Shown here piece by piece: positions 51,687-60,648 of a DNA stretch of 64,000 nt. This stretch comes from Flavobacterium sp. LC2016-13 (GTDB taxonomy: Bacteria; Bacteroidota; Bacteroidia; Flavobacteriales; Flavobacteriaceae). The position numbers were made by a program, and so were the translations under genes. The stretch's first letter is position 1, and each line of letters starts with the position of its first letter. The stretch is from the NCBI RefSeq assembly GCF_009707955.1, contig NZ_WMDQ01000001.1:620001-684000 (forward strand), in the 5' to 3' direction. The notes under the pieces were generated by a model, which saw nothing but the letters and a program-made list of their open reading frames with translations, had not been told where the DNA came from and ran no database searches.

Positions 51687-51818
51687 ATGATAGTATTTTT
51701 CAATAAAGTAAAATTCAATAAATTAAAATCAAAAACCTAATAAAAGTTAACTTACTCATCAGTAGATTTTTTTAGCATAATGTTACATTAATTTCTTTAA
51801 AATAATATTTAAAAAAAC

Positions 51819-51826
51819 TACTTTTG
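51819..51826 (+). promoter_or_regulatory. -7 box of purH
   Basis: TACTTTTG matches TAnnTTTG, 24 nt before the ATG at 51851. It overlaps the TTG at 51824 of the longer frame, arguing for the later start. Confidence 0.6.
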
Positions 51827-51850
51827 CAGTCTGAAAATCATAACTACACA

Positions 51851-53377
51851 ATGAGCACAACTAAAACAATACAATCAGCATTAATATCAGTTTTTTCGAA
51901 AGATGGATTAGAACCAATCGTTAGAAAATTACATGAACAAAATGTTACACTTTATTCGACCGGAGGAACTGAAGATTTCATTAAAAACCTTGGAATTCCT
52001 GTAGTTCCTGTTGAAGATATTACTTCTTTTCCTGAAATTTTTGGTGGAAGAGTAAAAACATTACACCCGAAAATTTTTGGCGGAATTTTAAATCGTCAGG
52101 ATAACGAAAGTGATGTTCAGCAAATGAAGGAATTTGATATTCCGCAAATTGATTTGGTAATTGTTGATTTGTATCCTTTTGAAAAAACAGTTGCTTCTGG
52201 TGCAAGCGAACAAGATATTATTGAAAAAATTGATATTGGTGGAATTTCATTGATTCGTGCCGGTGCAAAAAACTTTAAAGACACTGTAATTGTGGCTTCG
52301 GTAAACGAATACAGTTTACTTTTAGATTTGATTACGGAGCAAAATGGAGCAACAACTCTTGAAAACAGAAGATTGTTTGCAACTAAAGCTTTTCATGTTT
52401 CATCTCATTATGATGGCGCAATTTTTAATTATTTTAATACAGACGAAACCATTTACAAAGAAAGTATTGCAAATGGTCAGATTTTAAGATATGGAGAAAA
52501 TCCTCACCAAAAAGGATTCTTTTTTGGAGATTTTGATGCAATGTTTAAAAAAGTTCACGGAAAAGAGTTATCTTACAATAATCTATTAGATGTTGATGCT
52601 GCAGTAAACTTAATTAATGAGTTTAAAACTGACGGACCAACATTTGCAATTTTAAAACATAACAATGCTTGCGGTTTAGCTTCAAGAAAAACAATTAGTG
52701 AAGCTTATTTAGCAGCTTTGGCTTGTGATCCTACATCTGCTTTTGGTGGAGTTTTGATTGCAAACACTAAAATCGATTTGGCTACAGCTCAAGAAATCAA
52801 CAAATTGTTTTGTGAAGTTGTAATTGCTCCAAGTTATGATGATGATGCAATTGAGGTTTTACAAGAAAAGAAAAACAGAATTATATTAGTTCAAAATGAA
52901 GTTGAATTACCGTCAAGACAAGTAAGAACATGTCTTAATGGTTTGTTAATTCAGGACAGAAACAATATTACAGATAATAAAGAGCATTTAAAAACCGTTA
53001 CTATCACAGAGCCTACTGCTCAAGAAATAGAAGATTTGATATTTGCTTCAAAAATTTGTAAAAACACAAAATCTAATACGATTGTTTTTGCAAAAAACGG
53101 AACATTAATTTCTTCAGGTACTGGCCAGACATCAAGAGTTGATGCTTTGGTACAAGCTGTAGATAAAGCTAAAGCTTTTGGATTTGATTTAACAGGCGCT
53201 TCAATGGCAAGTGATGCATTTTTCCCATTTCCGGACTGTGTAGAATTAGCCAAAAAAGTAGGAATTACCGCAGTAATTCAGCCAGGAGGTTCAATAAAAG
53301 ATGAATTAAGCATAAATTATTGCAATGAAAATAATGTTGCAATGGTATTTACAGGAACACGTCATTTTAAACATTAA
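51851..53377 (+). CDS. purH: Bifunctional AICAR formyltransferase / IMP cyclohydrolase
   Basis: A 508-aa cytoplasmic enzyme for the last two steps of purine synthesis. The cyclohydrolase (about 1-200) has STGGTEDFIKNLGIPV and GGRVKTLHPKIFGGIL; the transformylase follows with LRYGENPHQKG, LKHNNACGLA and the C-terminal SDAFFPFPDCVELAKKVGITAVIQPGGSIKD. Start at ATG 51851. Confidence 0.97.
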   Translation: MSTTKTIQSALISVFSKDGLEPIVRKLHEQNVTLYSTGGTEDFIKNLGIPVVPVEDITSFPEIFGGRVKTLHPKIFGGILNRQDNESDVQQMKEFDIPQIDLVIVDLYPFEKTVASGASEQDIIEKIDIGGISLIRAGAKNFKDTVIVASVNEYSLLLDLITEQNGATTLENRRLFATKAFHVSSHYDGAIFNYFNTDETIYKESIANGQILRYGENPHQKGFFFGDFDAMFKKVHGKELSYNNLLDVDAAVNLINEFKTDGPTFAILKHNNACGLASRKTISEAYLAALACDPTSAFGGVLIANTKIDLATAQEINKLFCEVVIAPSYDDDAIEVLQEKKNRIILVQNEVELPSRQVRTCLNGLLIQDRNNITDNKEHLKTVTITEPTAQEIEDLIFASKICKNTKSNTIVFAKNGTLISSGTGQTSRVDALVQAVDKAKAFGFDLTGASMASDAFFPFPDCVELAKKVGITAVIQPGGSIKDELSINYCNENNVAMVFTGTRHFKH

Positions 53378-53383
53378 TTTGTT

Positions 53384-53391
53384 TAACTTTG
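53384..53391 (+). promoter_or_regulatory. -7 box of the mreB operon
   Basis: TAACTTTG matches TAnnTTTG, 41 nt before the mreB ATG at 53433. The -33 element is not clear. Confidence 0.5.
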
Positions 53392-53432
53392 TTCAAAATA
53401 ATTTTTTAACATTTTAAACCCCTAAAAAACTT

Positions 53433-54461
53433 ATGGGATTTTTTGATTTCATGACCGAGGATATTGCGATAGACCTTGGTACCGCAAACACTTTAATCAT
53501 ACATAATGATAAAGTTGTTATTGATAGTCCGTCGATCGTTGCACGTGATAGAATATCAGGCAAAATCATTGCTGTTGGTAAAGAAGCTAACATGATGCAG
53601 GGTAAGACACATGAAAACATCAAGACCATAAGGCCATTGAAGGATGGTGTAATTGCAGATTTTGATGCTTCAGAAAAAATGATCAATATGTTCATTAAAA
53701 GTATTCCGGCATTGAAAAAAAGAATGTTTACTCCAGCCTTAAGAATGGTAGTATGTATTCCGTCTGGTATTACTGAGGTTGAGATGAGAGCTGTAAAAGA
53801 GTCTTGTGAAAGAGTAAACGGAAAAGAAGTTTATTTGATTCACGAGCCTATGGCTGCAGCAATTGGTATTGGTATTGATATCATGCAACCAAAAGGAAAC
53901 ATGATTGTTGATATTGGAGGTGGTACAACTGAAATCGCCGTTATTGCATTAGGCGGAATTGTATGTGATAAATCTGTAAAAATTGCAGGTGACGTTTTCA
54001 CAAATGATATCGTTTATTACATGCGTACACAACACAATTTATTTGTTGGAGAAAGTACTGCAGAAAAAATAAAAATTCAAATTGGAGCTGCTATCGAAGA
54101 TTTAGATGGACCTCCTGAAGACATGTCAGTTCAAGGTAGAGATTTACTTACGGGTAAACCAAAACAAGTTGATGTTTCTTATAGAGAAATTGCTAAAGCA
54201 TTAGACAAATCTATTCAACGTATTGAAGATGCTGTAATGGAAACTTTATCTCAAACTCCTCCTGAATTAGCTGCTGATATTTATAACACAGGTATTTATC
54301 TTGCAGGTGGTGGATCGATGTTAAGAGGTTTGGACAAACGTATTTCGCAAAAAACTGATTTACCGGTTTATATTGCTGAAGACCCTTTAAGAGCAGTTGT
54401 TCGTGGAACTGGAATGGCGCTTAAAAATATTGCAAAATTTAAAAGCATCTTAATAAAATAA
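53433..54461 (+). CDS. mreB: Rod-shape-determining protein MreB
   Basis: A 342-aa bacterial actin that forms membrane-bound filaments guiding lateral wall synthesis. The actin-fold phosphate loops are present: IDLGTANTLI (about 11-20), IVDIGGGTTEIAVIALGGI (about 160) and LAGGGSMLRGLDKRI (about 290). N-terminal MGFFDFM is a probable membrane-binding helix. First gene of the elongasome operon. Confidence 0.97.
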   Translation: MGFFDFMTEDIAIDLGTANTLIIHNDKVVIDSPSIVARDRISGKIIAVGKEANMMQGKTHENIKTIRPLKDGVIADFDASEKMINMFIKSIPALKKRMFTPALRMVVCIPSGITEVEMRAVKESCERVNGKEVYLIHEPMAAAIGIGIDIMQPKGNMIVDIGGGTTEIAVIALGGIVCDKSVKIAGDVFTNDIVYYMRTQHNLFVGESTAEKIKIQIGAAIEDLDGPPEDMSVQGRDLLTGKPKQVDVSYREIAKALDKSIQRIEDAVMETLSQTPPELAADIYNTGIYLAGGGSMLRGLDKRISQKTDLPVYIAEDPLRAVVRGTGMALKNIAKFKSILIK

Positions 54462-54479
54462 GATCTAAAAATAATTCTT

Positions 54480-54518
54480 TATTAGAGTTGAATTGAATCA
54501 TTCAACTCTAATAAAATT
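54480..54518 (+). terminator. Hairpin between mreB and mreC
   Basis: TATTAGAGTTGAA (54480-54492) pairs perfectly with TTCAACTCTAATA (54501-54513), 8-nt loop, then AAAATTT without a long T run. It may give partial termination or an RNA-processing site that keeps mreB above the downstream genes. Confidence 0.6.
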
Positions 54519-54563
54519 TGAAACCCAAAAGCATATCCTGAAACAAAATAACCCGAACAAGAA

Positions 54564-55388
54564 ATGCAGCAAATTTTTAATTTCATTATAAAAAACAGTA
54601 ATCGATTGCTGTTTTTGCTGCTTTTAGGTATTTCGTTGGTACTCACAATTCAATCTCATTCATTTCATAGAAGCAGAGTAATCAATTCCGCCAATTTTTT
54701 AAGCGGAGGTGTTTATGAAAGAATCAATCGCGTAAACGAATATTTGAATTTAAGAACTGAGAATGACGAACTGGTACTTGAAAACGCAAGATTAAAAAGT
54801 CTTTTATTTAATAAAGAAGACACTACAAAAATACCTTTGAGTGATAGCATAAAAGGAGTAAAACCTGCTGACATCATTGTTTCAAAAGTTATTCATAATT
54901 CATACAGCACACACGAAAACTATATTACTTTAAATTCCGGATCAAAAGAAGGAGTTAAGCAAGATATGGGCGTTATCAACAGTTTAGGAATTATTGGTGT
55001 TGTAGATAATACTTCGCCAAATTACTCAACTGTAGTGAGTATTTTGAATATGAAATCTCAGATTAATGCGAAAATTAAAAAATCAAATCACTTTGGTTCT
55101 TTAACCTGGGACGGAAAAAGCACAGGATTTGTTCAGTTAGAAGATGTTCCTAGATTAGCTTCTATCAAAAAAGGAGACACTATTGTTACCGGAGGACAAT
55201 CTGTAATTTTCCCTGAAGGAATAAATATTGGAACAGTAGATGTTGTATACAAAAAAGAAAATACAAGTTTTTATGTTATAAAAGTTAAACTATTTAACGA
55301 TATGACGAATCTTGGACATGTTTATATCATCAAAAGTAAAGACAGAGAAGAACTTATTAATTTAGAAAAAAAGGAGAAAGATGAATAG
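54564..55388 (+). CDS. mreC: Rod-shape-determining protein MreC
   Basis: A 274-aa inner-membrane protein with one N-terminal membrane segment (about 12-30), a coiled coil (about 55-90) and two beta domains (ITLNSGSKEGVKQDMGVIN, GDTIVTGGQSVIFPEGINIGTV). It links MreB to periplasmic wall synthesis. Overlaps mreD by 8 nt. Confidence 0.93.
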   Translation: MQQIFNFIIKNSNRLLFLLLLGISLVLTIQSHSFHRSRVINSANFLSGGVYERINRVNEYLNLRTENDELVLENARLKSLLFNKEDTTKIPLSDSIKGVKPADIIVSKVIHNSYSTHENYITLNSGSKEGVKQDMGVINSLGIIGVVDNTSPNYSTVVSILNMKSQINAKIKKSNHFGSLTWDGKSTGFVQLEDVPRLASIKKGDTIVTGGQSVIFPEGINIGTVDVVYKKENTSFYVIKVKLFNDMTNLGHVYIIKSKDREELINLEKKEKDE

Positions 55389-55887
55389 CGCATTGTTAGT
55401 CAATATTTTTCGATTTATTGTATTACTGGCAATTCAGGTTGTTATTTTTAATAACATGAATTTTTTAGGATACATAAGTCCTTTTCCTTATATTCTATAC
55501 ATCATACTCTATCCGGTAAACAGTAACAGATCAGGATTAATAATCTCGAGTTTTTTACTTGGTCTTACCATGGATATGTTTTGTAATTCTGGCGGAATCC
55601 ATGCAACAGCTTGTGTTATTTTAGCCTATTACAGACCTTATATTTTCAAATTCTCTTTTGGACTGAGCTACGAATATCAAACTATTAAATTAAATGAATC
55701 ACTTACACCTGAACGTTTTTCATTTATTTTAGTATCTGTTTTGCTTCATCACATCATACTTTTTGTACTTGAAGCTTTTCAATTTAAATTTGTCTGGGAT
55801 ATCTTATTGCGAACATTATTTAGTTCGATTTTTACGATAATCATTTCAATCATAATAATATATCTTATTAAGCCTAATAGAAGATGA
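55381..55887 (+). CDS. mreD: Rod-shape-determining protein MreD
   Basis: A 168-aa polytopic inner-membrane protein with five to six hydrophobic segments, in its usual place after mreC. The start overlaps the end of mreC by 8 nt and the end overlaps mrdA by 4 nt (ATGA), showing translational coupling. Sequence conservation in this family is low, so position is the main support. Confidence 0.9.
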   Translation: MNSALLVNIFRFIVLLAIQVVIFNNMNFLGYISPFPYILYIILYPVNSNRSGLIISSFLLGLTMDMFCNSGGIHATACVILAYYRPYIFKFSFGLSYEYQTIKLNESLTPERFSFILVSVLLHHIILFVLEAFQFKFVWDILLRTLFSSIFTIIISIIIIYLIKPNRR

Positions 55888-57851
55888 GAAAAGTCCTGCT
55901 GCCCTCTTTAATTATTATTGCAGCATCTTTGCTAGTGATCAGGATCTTTTATTTGCAAATTATTGATGATTCTTTTAAATTAAAATCAGAAAATAATGCA
56001 ATAAAAAAAGCGTATGACTATCCTGAAAGAGGATATATATACGACAGAAATGGTAAGTTATTAGTAGCAAATCAGGCTTCTTATGACATCATGGTTATTC
56101 CGCGAGAAATTAAGAAAGATCTAAATGTTACTGAATTCTGCAACTTACTAAGTATTGCTCCTGAAGAATATTATAAAAGAATTGCAAAAGCTAAAGTATA
56201 TAGCCCACGATTACCATCAGTTTTTCTTGCACAATTAAACAAGTCAGAATTTGCTGCTTTTCAGGAAAAAATCAGAAAATACGATGGTTTTTATTTCCAG
56301 AAAAGATCTCTTCGTGATTACGAAGTAGATTATGGCGCTAATATTTTTGGTTTTATCACACAGGTAAATGAAAACTTGATTGCTAAAAACCCTTATTACA
56401 ACAGTGGGGATTTAATTGGAAAACAAGGTGTTGAAGAAAGTTATGAAGAAATTTTACGCGGTATAAAAGGTGTAAAATACATTCAGAAAGATAAATACAA
56501 CCGAGAAATTGGTTCTTATAAAGATGGAAAATATGATACCATTGCCGTTGCCGGAGAAGATATCAATTTAACTATAGATGCTGAACTTCAAAAGTATGGC
56601 GAGGAATTAATGATTAATAAACGAGGAGGAATTGTTGCCATTGAGCCTAAATCAGGTGAAATTTTGGCATTAGTAACTGCTCCGTCATACGATCCGGGCA
56701 TTTTGGTTGGAAGACAACGTTCTAAAAACTACACGCTTTTATATCACGATTCTATTGCGAAACCTTTATATGACAGAGGACTTCTGGCGGAATATCCTCC
56801 TGGCTCTCCATTTAAAATATTGACTGGTTTAGTTGCTTTACAAGAAGGCGTTATCAATGAACAGACTACTTTTATGTGTCACCATGGATTTAGTTATGGT
56901 GGTGGTCGTTTTATGAAATGTCACGGCTTTGGCCCACATCAATTGCATAACGGTATATACAATTCCTGCAACACTTATTTTGCAAATGCTTACATGCTAA
57001 CCATTAATAAATATTCTGATCCGGGTAAAGCAGTTGACGTTTGGAGTGATCACGTAAAAAGTTTTGGTTTGGGCCAGTTTATGGGATATGATTTACCAAC
57101 TGGTAAAAAAGGAAATATTCCAACATCTAAAACATACAAAAAAATATACCCTAATGGAGGCTGGAGAAGCACAACAATTATATCCAACTCTATTGGTCAG
57201 GGAGAAGTTTTGATGACGCCTATACAATTAGCGAATATGATGGCGACTGTGGCCAATCAGGGTTACTATTATACGCCTCATATCATTAAACAGATTGAAG
57301 GCAAAAAAATAGATGCTAAATTTACCACTAAACACGAAACGACTATTGACAAAAAATATTTCCCTCCAGTTATAAGCGGACTATTTGATGTATATAACAA
57401 AGGAACAGCTTATGCTCTTAGAGTAGAAGGCATCGATATTTGTGGAAAAACAGGTACCGCAGAAAACTTTGCTAAGATTAACGGAAAAAGAACTCAGCTT
57501 AAAGATCACTCTATTTTTGTTGCCTTTGCTCCAAAAGATAATCCTAAAATTGCTATTGCAATTATGATCGAAAACGGAGGTTTTGGTGCTACAGTTGCAG
57601 GGCCAATTGCGAGTTTAATGATTGAGAAATATCTAAGAAAAAAGATTACAAGAAATGACTTAGAAGTGCGTGTTTTAAACAAAAGTTTAGCAAGCGAATA
57701 TGCCAAATTAGGAGGAATGAATGATGCAAGTGCTATCGAATCGACTCCTAAAGATTCTGTTTTAAAAGCTAAAATTGTTGTTCCGAAAGTTCCAACAGCA
57801 CCAAAAACAGAAGTTAAAAAAACAACAGTAGACACTACTAAACAGAACTAA
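55884..57851 (+). CDS. mrdA: Penicillin-binding protein 2 (elongasome transpeptidase)
   Basis: A 655-aa class B PBP. One N-terminal membrane segment (about 5-25), a dimerisation domain, then the transpeptidase with its three motifs: SPFK (about residue 309), SCN (about 360) and KTGT (about 521). The tail of about 50 residues is rich in Lys/Thr/Pro (PKVPTAPKTEVKKTTVDTTK). It cross-links peptidoglycan together with RodA. Confidence 0.95.
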   Translation: MRKVLLPSLIIIAASLLVIRIFYLQIIDDSFKLKSENNAIKKAYDYPERGYIYDRNGKLLVANQASYDIMVIPREIKKDLNVTEFCNLLSIAPEEYYKRIAKAKVYSPRLPSVFLAQLNKSEFAAFQEKIRKYDGFYFQKRSLRDYEVDYGANIFGFITQVNENLIAKNPYYNSGDLIGKQGVEESYEEILRGIKGVKYIQKDKYNREIGSYKDGKYDTIAVAGEDINLTIDAELQKYGEELMINKRGGIVAIEPKSGEILALVTAPSYDPGILVGRQRSKNYTLLYHDSIAKPLYDRGLLAEYPPGSPFKILTGLVALQEGVINEQTTFMCHHGFSYGGGRFMKCHGFGPHQLHNGIYNSCNTYFANAYMLTINKYSDPGKAVDVWSDHVKSFGLGQFMGYDLPTGKKGNIPTSKTYKKIYPNGGWRSTTIISNSIGQGEVLMTPIQLANMMATVANQGYYYTPHIIKQIEGKKIDAKFTTKHETTIDKKYFPPVISGLFDVYNKGTAYALRVEGIDICGKTGTAENFAKINGKRTQLKDHSIFVAFAPKDNPKIAIAIMIENGGFGATVAGPIASLMIEKYLRKKITRNDLEVRVLNKSLASEYAKLGGMNDASAIESTPKDSVLKAKIVVPKVPTAPKTEVKKTTVDTTKQN

Positions 57852-57866
57852 CAAGGATTATTTCAA

Positions 57867-59102
57867 ATGAAAAATCAAAGTGTAAAAAATAATATTGACT
57901 GGATAAGTGTCTTTATCTACATTGCCTTAGTAACATTAGGGTGGTTAAATATTTATTCCTCTTCATTATTATCAACTGACGGAACGTATCAGAAACAATT
58001 AATTTTTATTGGATGTACTATTCCTCTAATTTTTGTTGTGCTGTTTGTTGATGGAAAATTTTACGAAAAGTACGCCAGTATTATCTTTGGAGTAGCCTTA
58101 TTATCGTTAGCCGGATTGTTTCTTTTTGGAAAAACTATTGCCGGTCAGAGATGTTGGTATGCCATTGGAGGCTTTACAATACAACCATCTGAATTTGCAA
58201 AAGCAGCAACATCATTAGCATTAGCAAAATATCTGAGTGATACTCAAATTAATTTAAAGGAAACAAACAGGCAAATTCAGGCATTAGCTATTGTATTTTT
58301 ACCCGTTATTTTGATTCTTCCTCAACCCGATCCCGGAAGTGCATTAATATATAGTATTTTTATCGTCGTTTTGTTTAGAGAAGGTTTGCCTTCATGGTAT
58401 GTCTGGACAGGTTTTATTACTATATTATTATTTGTATTAACCCTTGTTTTAGAGCCCTATGTCGTAATATTAATCGCACTGGGAGTTTTAATCATTATAC
58501 ATTTTAAAGGTAGGGCGGTTGATCGAAATTTACTTTTAAGTGCAATACTTTTAGCATTAATTTCCGGTTTCGTTTTATCTGTGGATTATGTTTTTGATAA
58601 TGTTTTCAAGCAACACCATAGAGATCGTTTTAATATCTTATTAGGAAAAAGTGTCGATATGAAAGGTATCGGATACAATACTAATCAATCTGAAATTGCA
58701 ATTGGATCCGGTGGCTGGATAGGAAAAGGTTTTCTGGAAGGAACTCAGACTAAAGGAGGTTTTGTTCCTGAACAACATACCGATTATATTTTTACAACCG
58801 TTGGTGAAGAATGGGGCTTTGCAGGATCTCTTGTTGTTATTCTTCTTTTTGTTGGATTACTTTTAAGAGTAATTTATTTAGCGGAAAGGCAAAAGACAAA
58901 ATTCAGTAGGGTTTATGGTTATTGCGTTGCAGGAATTCTCTTCACGCACTTTTTTGTAAACATTGCCATGGTGGTTGGAATTTTTCCAACAATTGGAGTC
59001 CCCCTACCTTTCTTTTCATACGGAGGTTCCGGACTTTGGGGATTCACAATTTTGTTGTTTATTTTCTTAAAAATGGATGCTAATAAGGTAAATGAATGGT
59101 AG
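57867..59102 (+). CDS. rodA: Rod-shape-determining protein RodA (SEDS glycosyltransferase)
   Basis: A 411-aa inner-membrane protein with about ten membrane segments. SEDS motifs GQRCWYAIGGFTIQPSEFAK, PQPDPGSAL, PEQHTDYIFTTVGEEWGF and PLPFFSYGGSGL are conserved. It polymerises glycan strands with PBP2, whose gene is 15 nt upstream. Last gene of the operon. Confidence 0.95.
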   Translation: MKNQSVKNNIDWISVFIYIALVTLGWLNIYSSSLLSTDGTYQKQLIFIGCTIPLIFVVLFVDGKFYEKYASIIFGVALLSLAGLFLFGKTIAGQRCWYAIGGFTIQPSEFAKAATSLALAKYLSDTQINLKETNRQIQALAIVFLPVILILPQPDPGSALIYSIFIVVLFREGLPSWYVWTGFITILLFVLTLVLEPYVVILIALGVLIIIHFKGRAVDRNLLLSAILLALISGFVLSVDYVFDNVFKQHHRDRFNILLGKSVDMKGIGYNTNQSEIAIGSGGWIGKGFLEGTQTKGGFVPEQHTDYIFTTVGEEWGFAGSLVVILLFVGLLLRVIYLAERQKTKFSRVYGYCVAGILFTHFFVNIAMVVGIFPTIGVPLPFFSYGGSGLWGFTILLFIFLKMDANKVNEW

Positions 59103-59433
59103 TTTAGTTTAATAATTTATTATTTACAGAATTATTAAAAACTTTCATCTCTCATCTCAGATAATTAAAATTTAATTTTGAAGCTCAGCAGAATTTTCAA
59201 GATTAGATTATGTTTCCTGATTAAATAACATAGAAAATCATTCTTATAATTTCATTCTAAAAACATAGCCCACGGTTTCAACCGTGGGAAGGCAATATAT
59301 TATTATCGCTCCATATCCTACTTTGAGATATAAATTAAAAAACATTAAGTACACGGATTTCAAACCTGAATACCATAAAAAAAGTCCGAAGCTTAAAACT
59401 TCGGACTTTTTTTATTTTATATTTTTTTACTCA
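59103..59433. other. Intergenic region rodA / DedA with palindromes
   Basis: 331 nt without a gene. It holds a REP-like palindrome CCCACGGTT-TC-AACCGTGGG (59269-59288) and a strong bidirectional terminator, AAAAAGTCCGAAG (59379-59391) with CTTCGGACTTTTT (59399-59411), between the convergent genes. Confidence 0.8.
59379..59415. terminator. Bidirectional terminator between rodA and the DedA gene
   Basis: 13-bp perfect stem, 7-nt loop, with A run before and T run after. Confidence 0.88.
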
Positions 59434-60114
59434 TTATATTTTTTCAACTGGTCTTTTCTTTAATAGTTTAAGTAAAACCGGGAATGTAGAGATTATAACT
59501 ATAATGATTATAATATATTCTATATGTTCTTTTAGATCTATACCTTGTTTAAGGAATACTCCATATAAATAATGTCCTGAAAAAATTAATATGAAAGACC
59601 ACAAAAATGAGCTCAAAATATTATAGAACATAAATTTCTTTTTATCCATAGAAACTATACCGGCAATAATTGGTGCAAAGGTTCTGAAAATTGGTAGAAA
59701 ACGAGCATAAATAATTGCTTTACCACCATACTTTTCAAAGAAATCTTTTGATTGTAAAAGATATTTCTTTTTAAACAAGAAAGTATCTTCTTTTTTAAAT
59801 AAGTAATATCCGCTTTTAGCACCGAACCAATAACCTGTCATGTTTCCAAAAACTCCCATAACGGCTACCAAAACGGAAAGTATAAAAACGTTTAGAAAAT
59901 CATTAGGAATATAAACCACATTTTGAATTAGGTCACGACTGTAGATACCTGCTAAAAAAAGCAAACTATCTCCTGGTAGAAAAAAACCTGCGAAAAGCCC
60001 TGTTTCAGCAAAAATTATAAACAGAACAATATACAAACCAATTTGAAAACCTCCAATACTTAAAGTAATATAAAATTCAGGGTTGATTAATTGGGTCCAA
60101 TCAAAATTATTCAT
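59434..60114 (-). CDS. DedA family membrane protein
   Basis: A 226-aa inner-membrane protein of the DedA/VTT family. The core GLFAGFFLPGDSLLFLAGI, YWFGAKSGYYLF and YARFLPIFRTFAPIIAGIVSM motifs are typical. Members scramble or flip lipids such as undecaprenyl phosphate and affect envelope stress resistance; which lipid is moved here is unknown. Single gene. Confidence 0.9.
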   Translation of the reverse strand: MNNFDWTQLINPEFYITLSIGGFQIGLYIVLFIIFAETGLFAGFFLPGDSLLFLAGIYSRDLIQNVVYIPNDFLNVFILSVLVAVMGVFGNMTGYWFGAKSGYYLFKKEDTFLFKKKYLLQSKDFFEKYGGKAIIYARFLPIFRTFAPIIAGIVSMDKKKFMFYNILSSFLWSFILIFSGHYLYGVFLKQGIDLKEHIEYIIIIIVIISTFPVLLKLLKKRPVEKI

Positions 60115-60208
60115 AAAATGGTTTGGTTACATTTATAGTGTGTGAAAGTAACAATAATTTACTTTAACCACAATAAAATACGGTTTTTTAAAGATAAATT
60201 AACTATTC

Positions 60209-60238
60209 AAAAAAGGCCCGGACATTAAAATCCGGGCT
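60209..60238 (-). terminator. Terminator after the HMA protein gene
   Basis: GCCCGGA (60216-60222) with TCCGGGC (60231-60237), GC-rich 7-bp stem, 8-nt loop, followed by CTTTTTT on the minus strand. Confidence 0.85.
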
Positions 60239-60248
60239 ATAAAAATAG

Positions 60249-60614
60249 CTATCTCTCATACTTACAACACGTATGCAAATTATCATAATCTTCCTGAGAT
60301 GCTTTTACTTCTTTGGTATCATGACCTACTTTTGCAATCGCTTTATTTAAATCAGTTGGCGAACATTTCTCTTCGTTTAATATAACGGTCAGCTGATGAG
60401 AATTAATATCCCAATTTGCAGTTTTTACGCCTGGAACGCTAAAAGCAGCTTTTTCGATTCGCTTTTTGCATTGCTCACAGTTCCCGTTTACTTCTGTCGT
60501 GTATTTTAAATTCTTGTTCTTTTTAGTTTGAGCCTGAGCTGAAAATCCTAAAAAGGTGATCATTAGTATTAAAGCTATATTTTTACTTATGCTTTCGTGA
60601 ATCGCTGATTTCAT
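60249..60614 (-). CDS. Exported heavy-metal-associated (HMA) domain protein
   Basis: A 121-aa protein with a signal peptide ending FSAQAQ (about residue 29) and an HMA ferredoxin-like domain whose metal site is NCEQCKKRIEKA (about 44-55). A second pair HTCCKYER ends the protein. It probably carries Cu+ or a similar soft metal in the periplasm. It lies 34 nt after the TonB receptor on the same strand, in a probable metal-handling unit. Confidence 0.88.
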   Translation of the reverse strand: MKSAIHESISKNIALILMITFLGFSAQAQTKKNKNLKYTTEVNGNCEQCKKRIEKAAFSVPGVKTANWDINSHQLTVILNEEKCSPTDLNKAIAKVGHDTKEVKASQEDYDNLHTCCKYER

Positions 60615-60648
60615 TTTGTTTATTATTTATTGTTATTGAAATTGATTT

